Of a stretch of 64,000 bases of DNA, positions 49,421-62,287 are shown piece after piece (positions within the stretch are counted from its first letter, which is position 1; every line of letters starts with the position of its first letter). Origin of the DNA: Paraescarpia echinospica (taxonomy: Eukaryota > Annelida > Polychaeta > Sabellida > Siboglinidae); assembly GCA_020002185.1 (NCBI GenBank), contig CM034532.1, positions 28,959,471 through 29,023,470 on the forward strand, written 5' to 3'. Made by a program: the position numbers and the translations under genes. Under the pieces are notes generated by a model, which saw only the letters and a list, made by a program, of their open reading frames with translations, was not told the DNA's origin and searched no databases.

Positions 49421-50725
49421 GTTGGTCATTGCCACATTTCCCCAACTGGAATTGTTACCTCCACAGAACCAACTCCTCTCGGGTACACCAAGGTTTTATT
49501 TGTATGGACACTATTTGGATAGTTACTCCATATCGTATTCATATCGGTTCATGTCGGGCATTCATCATCATCTGGTTCTGGTCGTGTCGTCTGGTCGAGA
49601 GAGATAGGTGAACTCCCGTGCATGTTTCAGATCGTGATCTCAATGCTGCCCGTCTCTCAGATTTCATCCTCGTCTCTCTCTTGGGGCTCAGGTCATGTAA
49701 GGGCAGTGGCTGCTGGCTCTCAGCATCCACTCGGATCGCTCAGGTGTTTTGTATTCACCACCGATGCATCGATCCGGACATATACAAAATAGGCGGCAAC
49801 CGACTTTTGTCCCACAAACATCATCAAAGTAGACCCAATCAAATATTCTGCAGGAGAATCAGTCGAACATGTAAATGCGTAGGCCAATCGCGGATGTTCC
49901 AACAAATATTGTTTTGAAAATTCCGTATCTCGCTTTGAGGTTTCCAAACACCATCGACAGAAATGAGACACAAGTATGCGTATACTGACAGAGGTGATGT
50001 GAAATACAATTATACACCGGCTCGAGATAGCAAGTGATATAAGGTGAAATACGCTGGTTAACATAAATAAATTATTCGTTTTTACCAGGTCTGTGTTTCA
50101 AGGTGGTATACAGAACCCTGGTTTGAGCTACATTGACTTACAACTTTGTTTTGGAAATCGCTTCCAGCTGTATATTATATCGGCTTGATATCCACGGAAA
50201 CTCTGTAAGTCTAATGGTCGTGTGATAGTTAAGTTACATTCACTGTTGCTATAAACATTGACTGCTTTTCTGAACCATACGAAATTTCTCCGGTGGGGTC
50301 CCCGGACGCACGAGGAAACGCCGTGTAAGTTTCCAATGGTTGACCGACGTCCTGGTGAACATAACGAACTTGTCAGTACAGATAGTATTCACGGGGTGTA
50401 TTATTTTCATAGCTCGCGGCAGAGAGCCAACATTGTATCAAAGAGTTGACCTATACATGCACGATACTTCAGAATGAGGGGATGGAGTGGTAGAACCGGA
50501 CCGGGTAAAAAGAAACTTGTGTCGGTATCTACACGGCTATCGGGAATATCGTTAACTGACACGTTAGAGTATAAACATTGTGTACACGCGTTCGTGTGCG
50601 TGTGGCACAAACAAATGCAGTGCCGATGGTGATTTCGAGATAATATTATCTTAGGCGTTTGCCAAAAAATTGTAACCGCAAAAACAGCTACTGCAAAATG
50701 TCCCTAATCACCCCGCTAGTTAGTT
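49421..50725. other. no recognised gene or repeat
   Basis: Overlapping frames on both strands at 49420-50060 have no recognisable domain. Confidence 0.5.
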
Positions 50726-50865
50726 GAATTGGTTTGGTTGGTAGGTTGGTAGGTTGGTTGGTTGGTTGTTTGGTTGATTGATTGGTTGGTTGGTTGGTTG
50801 ATTGATTGGTTGGTTGGTTGGTTGGTTGGTTGGTTGATTGATTGGTTGCTTGATTTGGTTGGCAG
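50726..50865. repeat. (GGTT)n array with GATT interruptions
   Basis: Tetranucleotide GGTT repeats, broken by TGATTGATT motifs. Confidence 0.95.
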
Positions 50866-52226
50866 TTGGAAACTTATTTAGAAATGAATCGATTAAAAAA
50901 TATTTTAGTTAATTTATTAAACATAATAAATTAATAAATTAAACATAACTATGTGCATTCCGTATGTGGCCTTGTAAATGTGTTGTCAATCACGGGCACT
51001 AGAAGAACATATATTATTTCCATTTTAAATTGATCATCGTATTTTAGATATGACACATTTTTGTTACTAAAATATGTGAAAACACTTCTCGTAAGGACCC
51101 TTACATGCCCACGTGCTGGTGCGCAATCTTACGCAAATGCACCCCACTTGACAGACGCATAAACGCAAGCGTGGGTGAAGGGGGTGACTAGACAAATGCT
51201 ATGCTGCTAATTCGTGAAGTACTCAACGGTGGTCGTATACTGGATCGGGGTAAATTGACGGCATAAGTTTTGTTATTAAATGCCACGCGTAAAGCGCTCG
51301 GCAATCCGACTCAATAATAGCGCGTTGGCGTTTTTAGCCGACTTTTATTGTCTCGCCGTTGGTGGCGTAACGGCGACGTTGATGACGTTTTTATTCGGCC
51401 GAGCCTGGCGGCCCGGTCTCGCTACCGCAAGTGGTTGAAGGGGTCTCGGCGCGACGGGAAGGCGTCGTCGGGGAGAAAAGTGGGGTGACATTCCCACATG
51501 CTCGGGGTCAATTCCTACAAGACTCTGTCTGGTGCGGTGGATGGAGATTCTCTTTTTCTCTTTTTGGAGAAGTGATGAATGGGTGCGCGTACTGCAGTGA
51601 CCCGGTATTTTAGGGACGTACGTCCTGAAGACCCTCTATCAACTTTCTTCTCTGACAGTTTATCTATGCAGTTTAATAACACATTAAGATTTTAAATTGA
51701 CACGTGCCCCAGTATGCATTTTAGGAGCGTACTACCCGAAAGCCAAATATAAATGCTCTTACCTGACAGTTTTGTATGCAGTTCAACATCGTAGGTAATA
51801 TTTTAAGATTTAAACTGCTGACACGCGTCGCGATGGATGTATTCCGTAATATGCCATCTGCATATTGTCATCAAGAAACGGGAGAAATGTGCTCCAAATA
51901 ATTGATTGTACGTTTGTCGTCGAATTTACATGATGTTTAAATATGTTGCGCTGTCTCTCGCAGAAGGTCCGGTTGGACTAATTGACCTGACGACTTCAGC
52001 AGACTTTGTATGCAAGCGGCATGAAAGTTTCACCCACCGACGGCTGCTAATAAAACAACAAGAATCATTGCAGTGTTCTGACTCTCGTCAGTGGCAGCCA
52101 GCATACATACACCCAAAGACCTGTTATGATTCTAAAAGGGTCTTTGGTACATTGTATATAATCAACTATATAATGTTTGTCGGTCGTCAAAAGATGAATC
52201 TGCATACGTTGATATAGATTAGCATG
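50866..52226. other. no recognised gene; CpG-rich at 51275-51480
   Basis: The CpG-rich segment has no identified promoter motif or adjacent exon. Two related phrases (TTAGG-ACGTAC...TGACAGTTT-TATGCAGTT) recur at 51610 and 51720. Confidence 0.4.
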
Positions 52227-52295
52227 ACGCGTGGTGTGTGTGTGCGTGCTCGCGCGTGCGCGTGCGTGTGTGCGTGCGTGCGTGCGTGCGTGCGG
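52227..52295. repeat. GT/GCGT microsatellite
   Basis: Short GT and GCGT repeats, ending (GTGC)n. Confidence 0.9.
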
Positions 52296-52570
52296 ACCAT
52301 GGAAACAGCGTGCATACAACACTATAAACTAAATATGTATTTTAAAACGTAATTGCGATGTTTTAAATGAATTACGACCGTACACACGCTTATGCACCAC
52401 GCTCTCTAAACATAGCGCTACACACATAGCTCAGATGTATCGGTCGTTAAGGTCTTTAGTACTACAATGTCGCGCAGACGAAGACTTTTTTAGGAAACTC
52501 TTCAATGACGTAGCTCCCTCGCCGACAGTGTAACCGCAGTCTACCCGTGTGAACAGCTAGACGCGGGGGG

Positions 52571-52603
52571 ACAATGCGCCTTCTGAGGCAGAAGGCGCAT
52601 TGT
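52571..52603. repeat. short perfect hairpin
   Basis: ACAATGCGCCTTCT and AGAAGGCGCATTGT flank a 5-base loop (GAGGC). No T-run follows; in a eukaryote this is not a terminator. Confidence 0.9.
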
Positions 52604-55600
52604 TCGCTTGACTCTGAAAACTTGAGACGCACTAGCGAGGCGTACTGGGCGGAGACGTCCATTCAGAAGTCACAAAATGCATATTTCTTTTCTACGCCAA
52701 TGTCAGAGCAAATACACCGGCAATATACAAACACCATATTTAAGAAAAATGCTAGAAATTTCGACACGCGTTACACACACATCGCCGATAACGTAGAACT
52801 TGTCCGTGTTACGTTTCACTTTAGATCCACCCTCGCCGATATTATCAGTTTTTATTACGCTTATCACTCTCTGCGCATGACATCTATCTGTCTGAATCTT
52901 TAGCGGTGTGTGGGCGCTGGCATTCCGCTGCTATCGGCAGCGAGAGAGGCGGCTTCCTAGCTCATCTAGTTTCAACGCACCCTGTAACGGAGTCAGAACA
53001 AATGAGACCCAGGGGGTATATCGCAACAAGGGCAGTATCATGGTTAGTGGCGATGCATGTGACGCAGCGTTGATCTCCGGAGGGGGGGGGGTAGAAAGCC
53101 CTCCCGGAGAAAACGCCCGCCGAACAAAACCCCAACCCGATATAACCCCGACTGGGTGTAATCCACACTGGACAAATGTGGACATAACTCTCAGTCGAGG
53201 TCAGTGCAGGAGGATTTGTATGACAGTTGAAGGGGGTACAATGGTGGGTACTAAACCTTCTACGAAATACCCACAGGCATGTGGTATTGCCAGCGTCGCG
53301 GATGAACTGTGGCTGTATTTTCAGGATGGTTATCGCAGTGACTATGTTCGCAATCAAAAGTGGCTCACATTAACATGGTTTATGTCGTGTGAAGCGATGA
53401 TAGAATAGAGCGTTATTGTGGGAATTGCCACTTAGTTTAATTAATATGTTTCCAATATAAAATACCAAGTGAATAAGTGTTTGCATATTAAAAAAGATTC
53501 AAGAAAACCACCAACACTGACTGGGTAGGCACATTTATAATTTCTATAATACTTTCGTAAACGTACCCATACTGGCGTAATGTCTTGCCGGTTAATACAT
53601 AGACATATGCCTAAACTATAAAACGCTGGAGCCGCTTGATAGACAATAATCCAGTGATCGCTACCACCACTAGCGCCATCTGGTGATGAAGTGTTCAACC
53701 AATTTCCCAACTATGCCGCGTCTCACTTTCTAGCCCATCTCTGTGGTCCAGTGTGGCGTAATGCGTATAATATCAAAGAACACAATAACACAATGTTTTG
53801 TTTGTGCTTGCCCTTATGTCCAGTTAGGTAAGGAGAATGAACAACATTAATCATTTAACTCAGCACAGTTCGAAATGTAATCACGCGTTCATCGACCTAT
53901 TACCGGTACTATTAGATGGAATTTGCCCTCAGACAGTGTGATCGTTAGCATAGAGTCGTGATCACCAGTCTCTTGGCTGGACCGAGACATCAATGCATTG
54001 CAATATGCATTTTCTTGAAGAAAAAAAATTTTGGTTTGGTTCTCAGTGCACTCGCGTAACATATGTAGACTATGTTTTTATCCCAGCTGTTTATAGAAGT
54101 ATCGGCGTGTGTTTGCGGTGCGTCAATGAACCGTGCCACACACAATGTTCCCGAGTTCCGTTGGCGACAGCGGCGACGATTAAACAGACCCAGTCTGTTC
54201 CTTGTTTTTAATATAGCGTTCTTAATACTAGCATAAATATGCTGACGGTATACCGCCAACCACGTTTATGTCCTACGTCTAATAATCCCGAAACACTGAT
54301 CGCAATGTGAATGTTGCGCACAAGGAACGTCTAAAATATATAAAGAAACAATTACTAAACACGCTCTCCTCTATTGGTAGTAGTAGCAAAAATGCCAGTC
54401 ACCTGACTGGACACCAAGGTTTAGATGACAGTCGTGATAGTAATATTTACCAAATGTTAGAAAACACACAGCATCGTTACAAAAACATCATTACGCGCTT
54501 GAAGATTCTCGTTGTTTGTTCAAAATGACGAAGGTCGGAGATGATGTGAAGTTCACGTCCATCGATAGGCCCTAGTCTTGATAGTGTAGAATTGTCAAAT
54601 AATATTCGTATTGCTATCCTATTTGCATGAGAGTAGATATAAGCATTATTGTGTCAGCGTCTATTCCTTGTTGCCAAGTCTTTAACGCCGGTGTCGTTTT
54701 CCCGAATTATTTGCCGCGCGCGCGTGGTTCCTGCGATTGTTAGGGTACGTTTTATGTATTACGCGCACTTTGCGATTTACGTTCCGATTGACAACTGTTT
54801 TACCCCTTAAAAGGTGATAATTTTGACATGTGTGGGGTATTTTGAAGACTTACGTCTTACGTCGTACTCAAGGGGTCGTAAATTAATCCATGAAAGTTTG
54901 GCGCTCGAGGTTCAAGCCGTCTAAAAGAAAAACGTTAACCTCCCGCATGCGCAAGTTCGATTATAAGTAGATTGTGCAAGCAGGCAGGAGTAACTGCAAG
55001 TACCTGGAACTGCACTTTGGTTTTCGGCGAGTTGTCCTGGATCCTATAATCACGACCGCAAGTGGGACGAAGCTGACTAATCGTACTTCCTGTTCATCGT
55101 TTTAACAACCTCGGCTTGAACGCGTGATTTCGGCTAACGCAACGGACAAGTCGCTCTCAGGAATTTGCCGTATATTTTCAGCCGCACCGTCAAATCTTTT
55201 ACAAATCTACTTTAAATGATATTTCGTTGGTTGCATTTTAAAAGCACAGTGTGTAAACGTTTTCATCAGACCATTTCACTGTCCTGTTAATTAATCGTTT
55301 CAGCTAACGTAAAAGCTAACAGCTATCTTTCATGTAGTTATGAAAACACGAAACTATGTAGATATTTTCACTAAAACCAACATGGATTTCGCCCATTATA
55401 AATGTTTCAGTTGCCTGACAGACTATTGCTTGCATAAAAACCACAGAGGCATAAATGAAGCAGTTTCGAGTCGTTTTATCGCCCTGAATGTGACTCATTA
55501 CGTCGAAATGGTAGATAAGAAAAACCTAGTAGGCCTATTTTAAGTAACTTGGTGGACCCATGCATTAACGTTTACTATTCCACGGACCGGATTTAACAAA

Positions 55601-56014
55601 ATTGACACCGTTAATTTTTTTAAAGCATAATTTATCGAATAACTTATCAAATGCCAAAGCGACGTATATGGTATCAAGTATGATCAAACAAGTAAACACT
55701 GTTCAGGTTCTACATATCCTAAAACAGTTGCTAAAATCAGTTAGAATCGTTGTTTAACTCAGAATGCAACGTCAACTAACGCAGTAGGTACCGTATGACA
55801 ACGCCAAAATATAACGTTAAAGGAAATAAAAATAAGACATTAGCTAAAATCCTTTTTCCATGTGTACACAAAGTTTAACATTGTATGTAACATTTGACAA
55901 CATTAAACAAATACAGAAAAATACATCTGTAGCATAAATTCGATTTTAAGCCCGTCTGTGAAGCGATTCCCGCGGAAAGTGAAATTTTAATGAGCTAGGC
56001 GATCACGTGGTATC
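52604..56014. other. 3.4 kb without recognised gene
   Basis: Several open frames (52574-52903, 52908-53408, 54307-54528, 55340-55543 on +) lack recognisable domains and splice context. No repeat is recognised. Confidence 0.4.
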
Positions 56015-57110
56015 GTGACGTCACTTATGACACACACTCGCATCAGGCCGACCCTTTCCATGCATTCAGAGCATGTTTACAAGGATAGCTTTTGGGTCAA
56101 AACGAGCGTCAGAACGAGTTATTGTGCAATATTCCGACGTAATACAAACACTAGTCATCATAGAGGAACATACATTTATCTTACGGTTCCACATGAATCG
56201 AATTTTATTCAAAACAACGAATGCGCCTACAAGTCGACTAGGTTTCGCCGAGTTTGGCCTTGGGCTCGTTTTCAGAATAATTATATCGAATGCAACCAAC
56301 GGGAGATAATCTACACCAATAAACATGCATAACAAACATATATTGTATCCAGCTACATAAAGTAACGTGTATAATCTCATAATAGCACTAGAATATCAAT
56401 ATATGAAGGAGTTGTACAATTTATCATAACAACTTAAATCAGTCAGATAATTTCCGTTGGTCCCGCTAGCTCAGTGGGTAGGCGCGTTGGTTACTTGTCA
56501 TTTATTTTATAATCGGGCGACGCCGGTTCAATCCTGACAGCATGCAAACCTTTGATTTTCTTTATACTTTTTTTGTTTATGTTTTCACGAAGTAATATAA
56601 ACAAAATCATTTTATACTATAATGCACTGTTTGTAAATATTTTTGTAGTAATTATTTATTCGCCACAAAAATGAAAATATGGTCATTATATATATAGATG
56701 TTTCTAAATTGTATTTATCCAGACAGATCTCAATCTGTTTTCACGTATATAATTACAATATATTACCGTACAATATATTTACAATTAATAAATTATATAT
56801 CCATTACATTATATTTGTTTGGATAAATAAAATGTATAAACATCGTTATATAATGACCAGGCCAAGCTCGGCGAAACCTAGTCGACTTGTAGGCCCATTC
56901 GCATTCGTTGTTTTGAATAAAATTCGATTCATGTGGAACCGTAAGATAACTGCTTGTTCCTCTATGATGACTAGTGTTTGTATTACGTCGGAATATTGCA
57001 CAATAACTCGTTCTGACGCTCGTTTCGATCCAAAAGCTATACTTGTAAACATGCTCTGAATGCATGGAAAGGGTCGGCCTGATGCGAGTTTGAGTCATAA
57101 GTGACGTCAC
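56015..57110. mobile_element. 1.1-kb foldback element (large inverted repeat)
   Basis: Left arm 56015-56260 and right arm 56859-57110 are inverted copies with about nine substitutions and one 6-bp indel by eye, roughly 96% identity. Both outer ends start with the palindrome GTGACGTCAC. The 598-bp loop is AT-rich and unlike the arms. Beyond the GTGACGTCAC ends the flanks differ, so the arm boundary is sharp there. No target duplication or transposase is recognised. The facing ~100-codon frames in the arms come from the same arm sequence and have no known domain. Confidence 0.75.
56458..56546 (+). other. tRNA-like sequence (pseudo-tRNA or SINE head)
   Basis: TAGCTCAGTGGGTAG fits an internal box A and GGTTCAATCC a box B, about 65 bp apart, with a T-run downstream. 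The acceptor ends do not pair, the D-stem is mismatched (GCTC against GCGC) and the T-stem does not close, so it is not a working tRNA. It sits in the loop of the foldback element. Confidence 0.55.
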
Positions 57111-58595
57111 ATCTCGGCATCCCGAAAAGCGTGCCAAAAATATGCATATTCGAAAATGTCCGGATGCACACCATAAAATGTGGAATTTCTAATTCATTGA
57201 TTTTTTTGATTTTTTGGGCTTGGTGGACGTGGAAATAGATAGCAGGATGTAATGTAACATGAATTCGAGCAATATATGTTTTTATTCCCTTTAAACTGTT
57301 TAAATAGACACCCCTGGGAGGCGGGATAACAATTGTTATCTTCGACGTTTAGTTTCAACATGAAATGAGTGTACGTCGGTGAGCACAGTATTTTTGTCTC
57401 AGCTACTTTGGGCAGGAAAATGTGAGGCATTTTGGTGCAAACACGGAATTTTATTGCAATTAGATTATAAAATATCGCTGACCCATCGATACTTTATAAG
57501 AACACAACGTCTCTACGCGGATCAACCAAGTGTCTTAATTTGCCGTGAGTCCGGATGCGCCGAGTGTCAATGCATGTAATAATGTTGATCTTCATCATAA
57601 CTAAATGTGTCGCTACCACTTACAACTTGTCGCTAGTCCGGATACGTGATCGCCGTTTCCTCTTGTCGTATATCCGTTTTTGCAAGTGGCAACAGACGAA
57701 ACGCAGGGGTATAATATTCACCTGTCATAAACAACATTTCATACTGTATGAATTATAAATGTTATATTACTTATAGTTCTGTGTTTATTTATTTGCAATT
57801 TGATGTAGGCCTAATGCTTAAGAGAACTATGACAGCAAAGGCAACAGGTCAGCTCATAAAATCACTACATACTGTATTACAATGACTGTTGCAATATCTT
57901 GACGCTAAAATATGTTTTAATGCGACACCATAAATTGATCGATATATGTCTTATTTGAACATGTCGGCGCAAATGTAATGCGTACTGCATGCTAATCGGT
58001 ATGGTAGATATTTATAAACATATGACGTTCAAAATATAGTTAAAATTGTTGTGCAATATACTAAACATATTTGGACGATTAGTTAGTTAGAATTGGTATA
58101 ACATAAAATGTACCTGGTAAGACTCCTTGTAAGAAATATATATGTAATATGCACTAATTGCATACAAGAAATAATGCAATTAGTGTGAACGGTTTTGTGA
58201 AAGTTTAACGAAAATCGTCGCACACATTTCTAAGAAACTCTACAAATGCCACTATTAAACACACAGTGGGGTCGCAACGGGTCGATTACACAAATGCAAT
58301 GAATGCGTCGGGTTGTCTCGTCTTTTTTGTCGACAGCTTAGTGCGTGTGGGCAAACATAATTTTTTTAGACTATAGTCTTTTGTACTTCGTCTGTTTAGC
58401 TTTTTGACAAGGCTCAATTACTGTGTCTATTTAAGAATAGATCTCCTTAATCTTAGAAAAAAGAACGGTGCATGGGAAACATTATCGTACTGTACGGGGG
58501 GGGGGGTAGTGTTCCTGTTAAACACCGCACGTGGTTGGATTTATCAAAGCGGTTCATTTGCACACCAGACAGACTGATTTATCTGGAAATCGTTC
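57111..58595. other. no recognised gene; small hairpin at 58152-58185
   Basis: CACTAATTGCAT and ATGCAATTAGTG form a perfect 12-bp stem with a 10-base loop. The rest is unassigned. Confidence 0.5.
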
Positions 58596-58775
58596 AGCCC
58601 TGTTACAATTACTGCACACAATTATTTGTGTTCAGACACTGTCAATAACCAGGTATTAATTTATGCAGTTGGGTGAACTGATGCAGGTTGGGTGAATGAA
58701 ATTATCCAAGTTTCGAATGGCGGGTACAGGATTCGAACTCCCGTTCATCTCTGGCGATAGCTCAATGGTGATATA
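58596..58775 (-). mobile_element. SINE fragment with tRNA-like box B
   Basis: In reverse, GGGAGTTCGAATCC (box B, at about 58729-58742) and ACCCGCCATTCGAA are followed by the head-to-centre segment with CAGTTCACCCAACTGCATA. Part of the centre and the whole tail are missing or unrecognisable. Confidence 0.6.
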
Positions 58776-58852
58776 TTAATGTTATGATCCTATATAATAG
58801 TAAAGCATATAATTATCAATAGTCATAAAGAAAATGGACAATTGTTTATGAA

Positions 58853-59010
58853 TAGTCTTCGCGCATTAATTGCAGCGTGGCTGGATGCTTCCTACAGACG
58901 TAGAGTTGGTATTCGATTGAACAGGTCTGCCAGGGAGTAAAGTGTAAACTGCTTTGAGCAGTTCTAAGAACTGGATAGTGCGTTATACAAGAACTTACCT
59001 TTGCCTTATA
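58853..59010 (+). mobile_element. SINE copy, 5'-truncated, plus strand
   Basis: Starts at AATAGTCTTCGCGC (central block) and runs through ATTCGATTGAACAGGTC, GTAAACTGCTTTGAGCAG and ACAAGAACTTACC to the tail. Confidence 0.85.
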
Positions 59011-59639
59011 CCGTCGGGGTTGATCGACCGGCAGCGAGGGACTAAAACGAGTTACTTTCACGCCCTGACGACGGCGTTCGTGTCCCCAGAAATTGAACTG
59101 CTGCGTCCTATGTCGATATATACACAAGAAAACTTATTCCATCGTCCGATGAGACAGCTCCGTCGACTGCATAAATCTTAAACCGATTCTATACACAGAA
59201 AATACCCTTAACGTTTTGTTAGTTCGACAAGAACACGATATTTTGCCTCACGCACACGTAGTGCAAATGTCAATGACGGCTGCTATTTGAAGTCGGGTTG
59301 TAAAGTTGTTAGCGTCGCTGTTGACGGCGTCTTTAGCCTACATAAGATGGCTTTGTTCATGTTTCTGCCGCCTCGTTCGGCGAGATTCACTCGAGACTTC
59401 CGTTTTCCATGTTCTCGCTATCTTATTCCCGACGCGGCGACGGCTTCACAAAGAGAGAGAGCCGTGTAGGGCGGGAAAGTGTCTAAACTCCTGACAGCAA
59501 ATTACCGGCGACAATAAGAATGAGAGTAAAGGTGACAAGCGAGGTGACAAGTGTCGACAATGTATTGTCGACTTCAATAAATAACACGCCGCTTTTCGAT
59601 TAGCAAGTTCGTCTATATTTCACATCGCTATATACAAAG
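59011..59639. other. no recognised gene or repeat
   Basis: Unassigned spacer. Confidence 0.5.
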
Positions 59640-59890
59640 TAACTTCTTACAAATAGCTCTGTGTCTGGACTTAAATTGAACCATTTAAAGCGCTTTACCT
59701 GTCTGTCCCTGGCAGACCTGTTCATTCGAACACCATCCTGACTTCTCTGTGTAGTTTTCAGCTATGCCGCAATTACTGCACAACAATTACTCATTCATCA
59801 TTGATATCCACCACCGCCAGTTACTCATTTAAACAGCCGCGTGAACTGGAGCAACGTAGAGTGAACGAAATTGCCGGAGCTTCAATTCAG
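59640..59890 (-). mobile_element. SINE copy, diverged
   Basis: Minus-strand copy with tail GTAAAGCGCTTTAAATGG, the GTGTTCGAATGAACAGGTC block, a centre with TGGTGGATATCAATGATGA, and the GTTGCTCCAGTTCACGCG segment next to the head. The head itself is absent. Confidence 0.75.
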
Positions 59891-61254
59891 GAACGAAGTG
59901 TCGAAGCAATGTATATTTCTACTTCAGCGTTGTTCTAACGCGTGGCCTTTCAAATGCATTTTTGGCAGCATATCAAATATCGCCGAACCGACGAGAAATT
60001 AACTAATTCTGCAGACGTAGCTCTAAACGAGACCACCAATACACGCCGGATCGCTTCGTGGATGCGATCTACGTTTCGTTAAAAGCACCCACTCGATTAT
60101 CACTGGAATATTCGTGGGAATGTTTGTGTAACCGTTATCTTTACGATCGTATTTGCCTACAAGTAGTTCATGATTGTGTTTATACACACGTCACATTATA
60201 AGAATGATACAAAAAACAAACCAGCGTGTGTACGTAACAACTCACGCCAAATTTTATTTGGCAATCAATTTAGACGGCGAAGCGTGATTTGGCAATATAA
60301 GTCCAGCACCGTCAACGGAAACGTTCAGCTTTGAATTCTGTTCAACTGATTTGTCGAGCAAAACACGTCGTGTGTTTGATCGATTTTCATTAATACTGTT
60401 TGTATTTGTTACCACAGATAGTTCACCGTGGAGTTCATTCTGTTTAATGACTGTATCCTAATGTTATACAAGAGCATTGTGTTTTTCCTTATATGTCCTA
60501 TATTTAAAGAAGCACAGCGCGTCTTAATGATTCGTCAACAATCAAACGTTAAGCCTAAATATAGAATCGTTGTTTATCTGTTGTTTACGCCCACGGAACC
60601 GATGCTTAATTCAAGTTTTCTCGGCGTCATGGAATTACGATTTGCATCCTCCCTCTCGTCCCGCCATGGACACGGAGACAGCGTGTCGAGGATTCGGTCC
60701 GTAAGTAGTCGTCCAAATAGCTGCATGGACTGGAGCAACGTGGGGCGAACGGAATTATGAAGAACGAGAATGATAGCAAGAAAACAGTCTATTTACTCGA
60801 TTGAATATCCAACGCATTAGAATGCCGCGTTCCATGTCAGAAGTGTGTGTTTGAATAACACGCTCACGATCAGTGGTACACCTTGTATTAAAACAGATAT
60901 GTTACTTCTAGGAAAGTACATGTTCGTGAGCATTTTCCGAACGTAGCTGATACAAAGATTCAGAGAATGTTGTTAGAGAACCGTAGAGAACTGTTGAGTC
61001 GTCACGATTTTCTCAAGATGCATATCATTATGACTATGTAAATGTGTTAATCGATTAACTGGCCTTACTACATTGAACTTGGTATTGACTAAACCAACAC
61101 GAAGTGCAGCTGTTGCCACAGGAGTAGTCGTATTGCAACGGCTGGTGCCGCATATAGGCGTATCGTGAGTAGACATCCGATTCCGCTTCCCACACGTCAG
61201 CGGACTAGTAGCTGACCGCAACAACTTTGGGTACGTATACTGTTCCGCATTAGA

Positions 61255-61256
<2 letters not shown>
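59891..61256. other. unassigned; SINE scrap at 60698-60760
   Basis: ACTGGAGCAACGTGGGGCGA and its flank at 60698-60760 match the head-proximal part of the SINE (minus). The rest is unassigned. Confidence 0.5.
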
Positions 61257-61313
<57 letters not shown>

Positions 61314-61322
61314 TGCGTGCGC
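61257..61322. repeat. (GT)n(GCGT)n microsatellite
   Basis: GT repeats from about 61257 to 61294, then (GTGC)n to 61322. Confidence 0.95.
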
Positions 61323-61469
61323 TGCATCGTATGTACAGTTGTGCCTGGACGTACTCGTCCAATACACTGAGCTAAAACGACGTCACCTGGACAGCGGCTC
61401 TGACACGGTGTAATGGGCTTGTTGTGGAAACACATCCACGTTCATGCCCATGTCCAAGTCCACATCTTG

Positions 61470-61622
61470 TCACAGTCCGCGTCCACATCCACGTCAACGT
61501 CAACGTCAACGTCAACGTCAACGTCAACGTCAACGTCAACGTCAACGTCAACGTCACCGCCCCGTCCACGTCACCGTCACCGTCACCGTCATCGTCACTG
61601 TCCACGTCACCGTCGATGTTAA
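61470..61622. repeat. (CGTCAA)n hexanucleotide array
   Basis: About ten perfect ACGTCA units at 61488-61556, flanked by imperfect CCACGTCACCGTCACC-type repeats. On the minus strand each unit contains TGACGT, a CREB/ATF half-site. It lies 400-550 bp upstream of the coding start at 62028. Confidence 0.95.
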
Positions 61623-62027
61623 CGTAATCTACTCTTCCTTGAACGTATCGTTATACTGTATCATCGTCATCCCTGTTTTACATCCGAAATGGGTTGACAT
61701 CTGGACCTCATTTTATTGTTATCATTGGCATCTGATAACACCTGATAACAACAACAAGGTGATACTGTTTGTGTCAACGAGTGATTTATGTCAAACGAGA
61801 TTGTGCAAATGTAATAGCATACTTCCTGACTTTTTCTCACGTACAATTATTGCTGCATTACATCAAGTAACACATTCACCCTGTGTGTACGAAGGATATG
61901 TTACTTTATTCACCTGTAATACATGAAGCTGGTCCTATATGTGCGTGCGTGTGTGTGCGTGCGTGTGGATGTGTGTGTTTCATGCTTCGTTTTCCAGATA
62001 TTCGAACACGCCAAACATTGACACACC

Positions 62028-62285
62028 ATGTCGTGCAACGTCTTCCCCGATGTGCGACAGACGCGCCCTCTAGCGACCATTGACAACCACAGCGACGGGG
62101 TCTGCGGCCTCGTTTTCGGAGACCCCCTCAAATGCGGTCATTTCCTGTCTCTCAGTTTGCTCCTTCTCGGTATGGTCTTCCTCTCAGTCGGAATGCTGCG
62201 GCCCAGACCCTACGTGTTTGACCCCAGTATGGCGGCACGGGACATGGAGGCCATTGAGACGCGCTACGCACAACTCTCGCGGCGG
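62028..62285 (+). CDS. TMEM74/neurensin-like double-span membrane protein, coding exon 1
   Basis: Encodes residues 1-86. The ATG at 62028 is chosen because an in-frame TGA lies 9 bp upstream; a good acceptor (TTCGTTTTCCAG) ending at 61997 suggests a preceding non-coding exon. Residues 1-36 are a short hydrophilic leader with a Cys-rich end; 37-57 (CGHFLSLSLLLLGMVFLSVG) form the first membrane span; then comes a basic RPRPYVFDP turn and the segment MAARDMEAIETRYAQLSRR. The AR-ME--E pattern followed by a helix and a second span is what TMEM74-family proteins show between their two spans; these are lysosomal/vesicular proteins, TMEM74 being linked to autophagy in vertebrates. The donor is CGG|GTACGG at 62286. 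Neurensin is an alternative relative. Function here is inferred from family resemblance only. Confidence 0.6.
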
Positions 62286-62287
62286 GT

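Noticed and set aside
52571..52603. Rho-independent terminator
   Set aside because: No T-run follows and the DNA is eukaryotic.
52908..53408. 166-codon open frame
   Set aside because: Mixed composition but a competing frame on the other strand, no recognisable domain, no splice or promoter context.
56458..56546. Functional tRNA gene
   Set aside because: Internal boxes fit, but acceptor, D and T stems do not pair.
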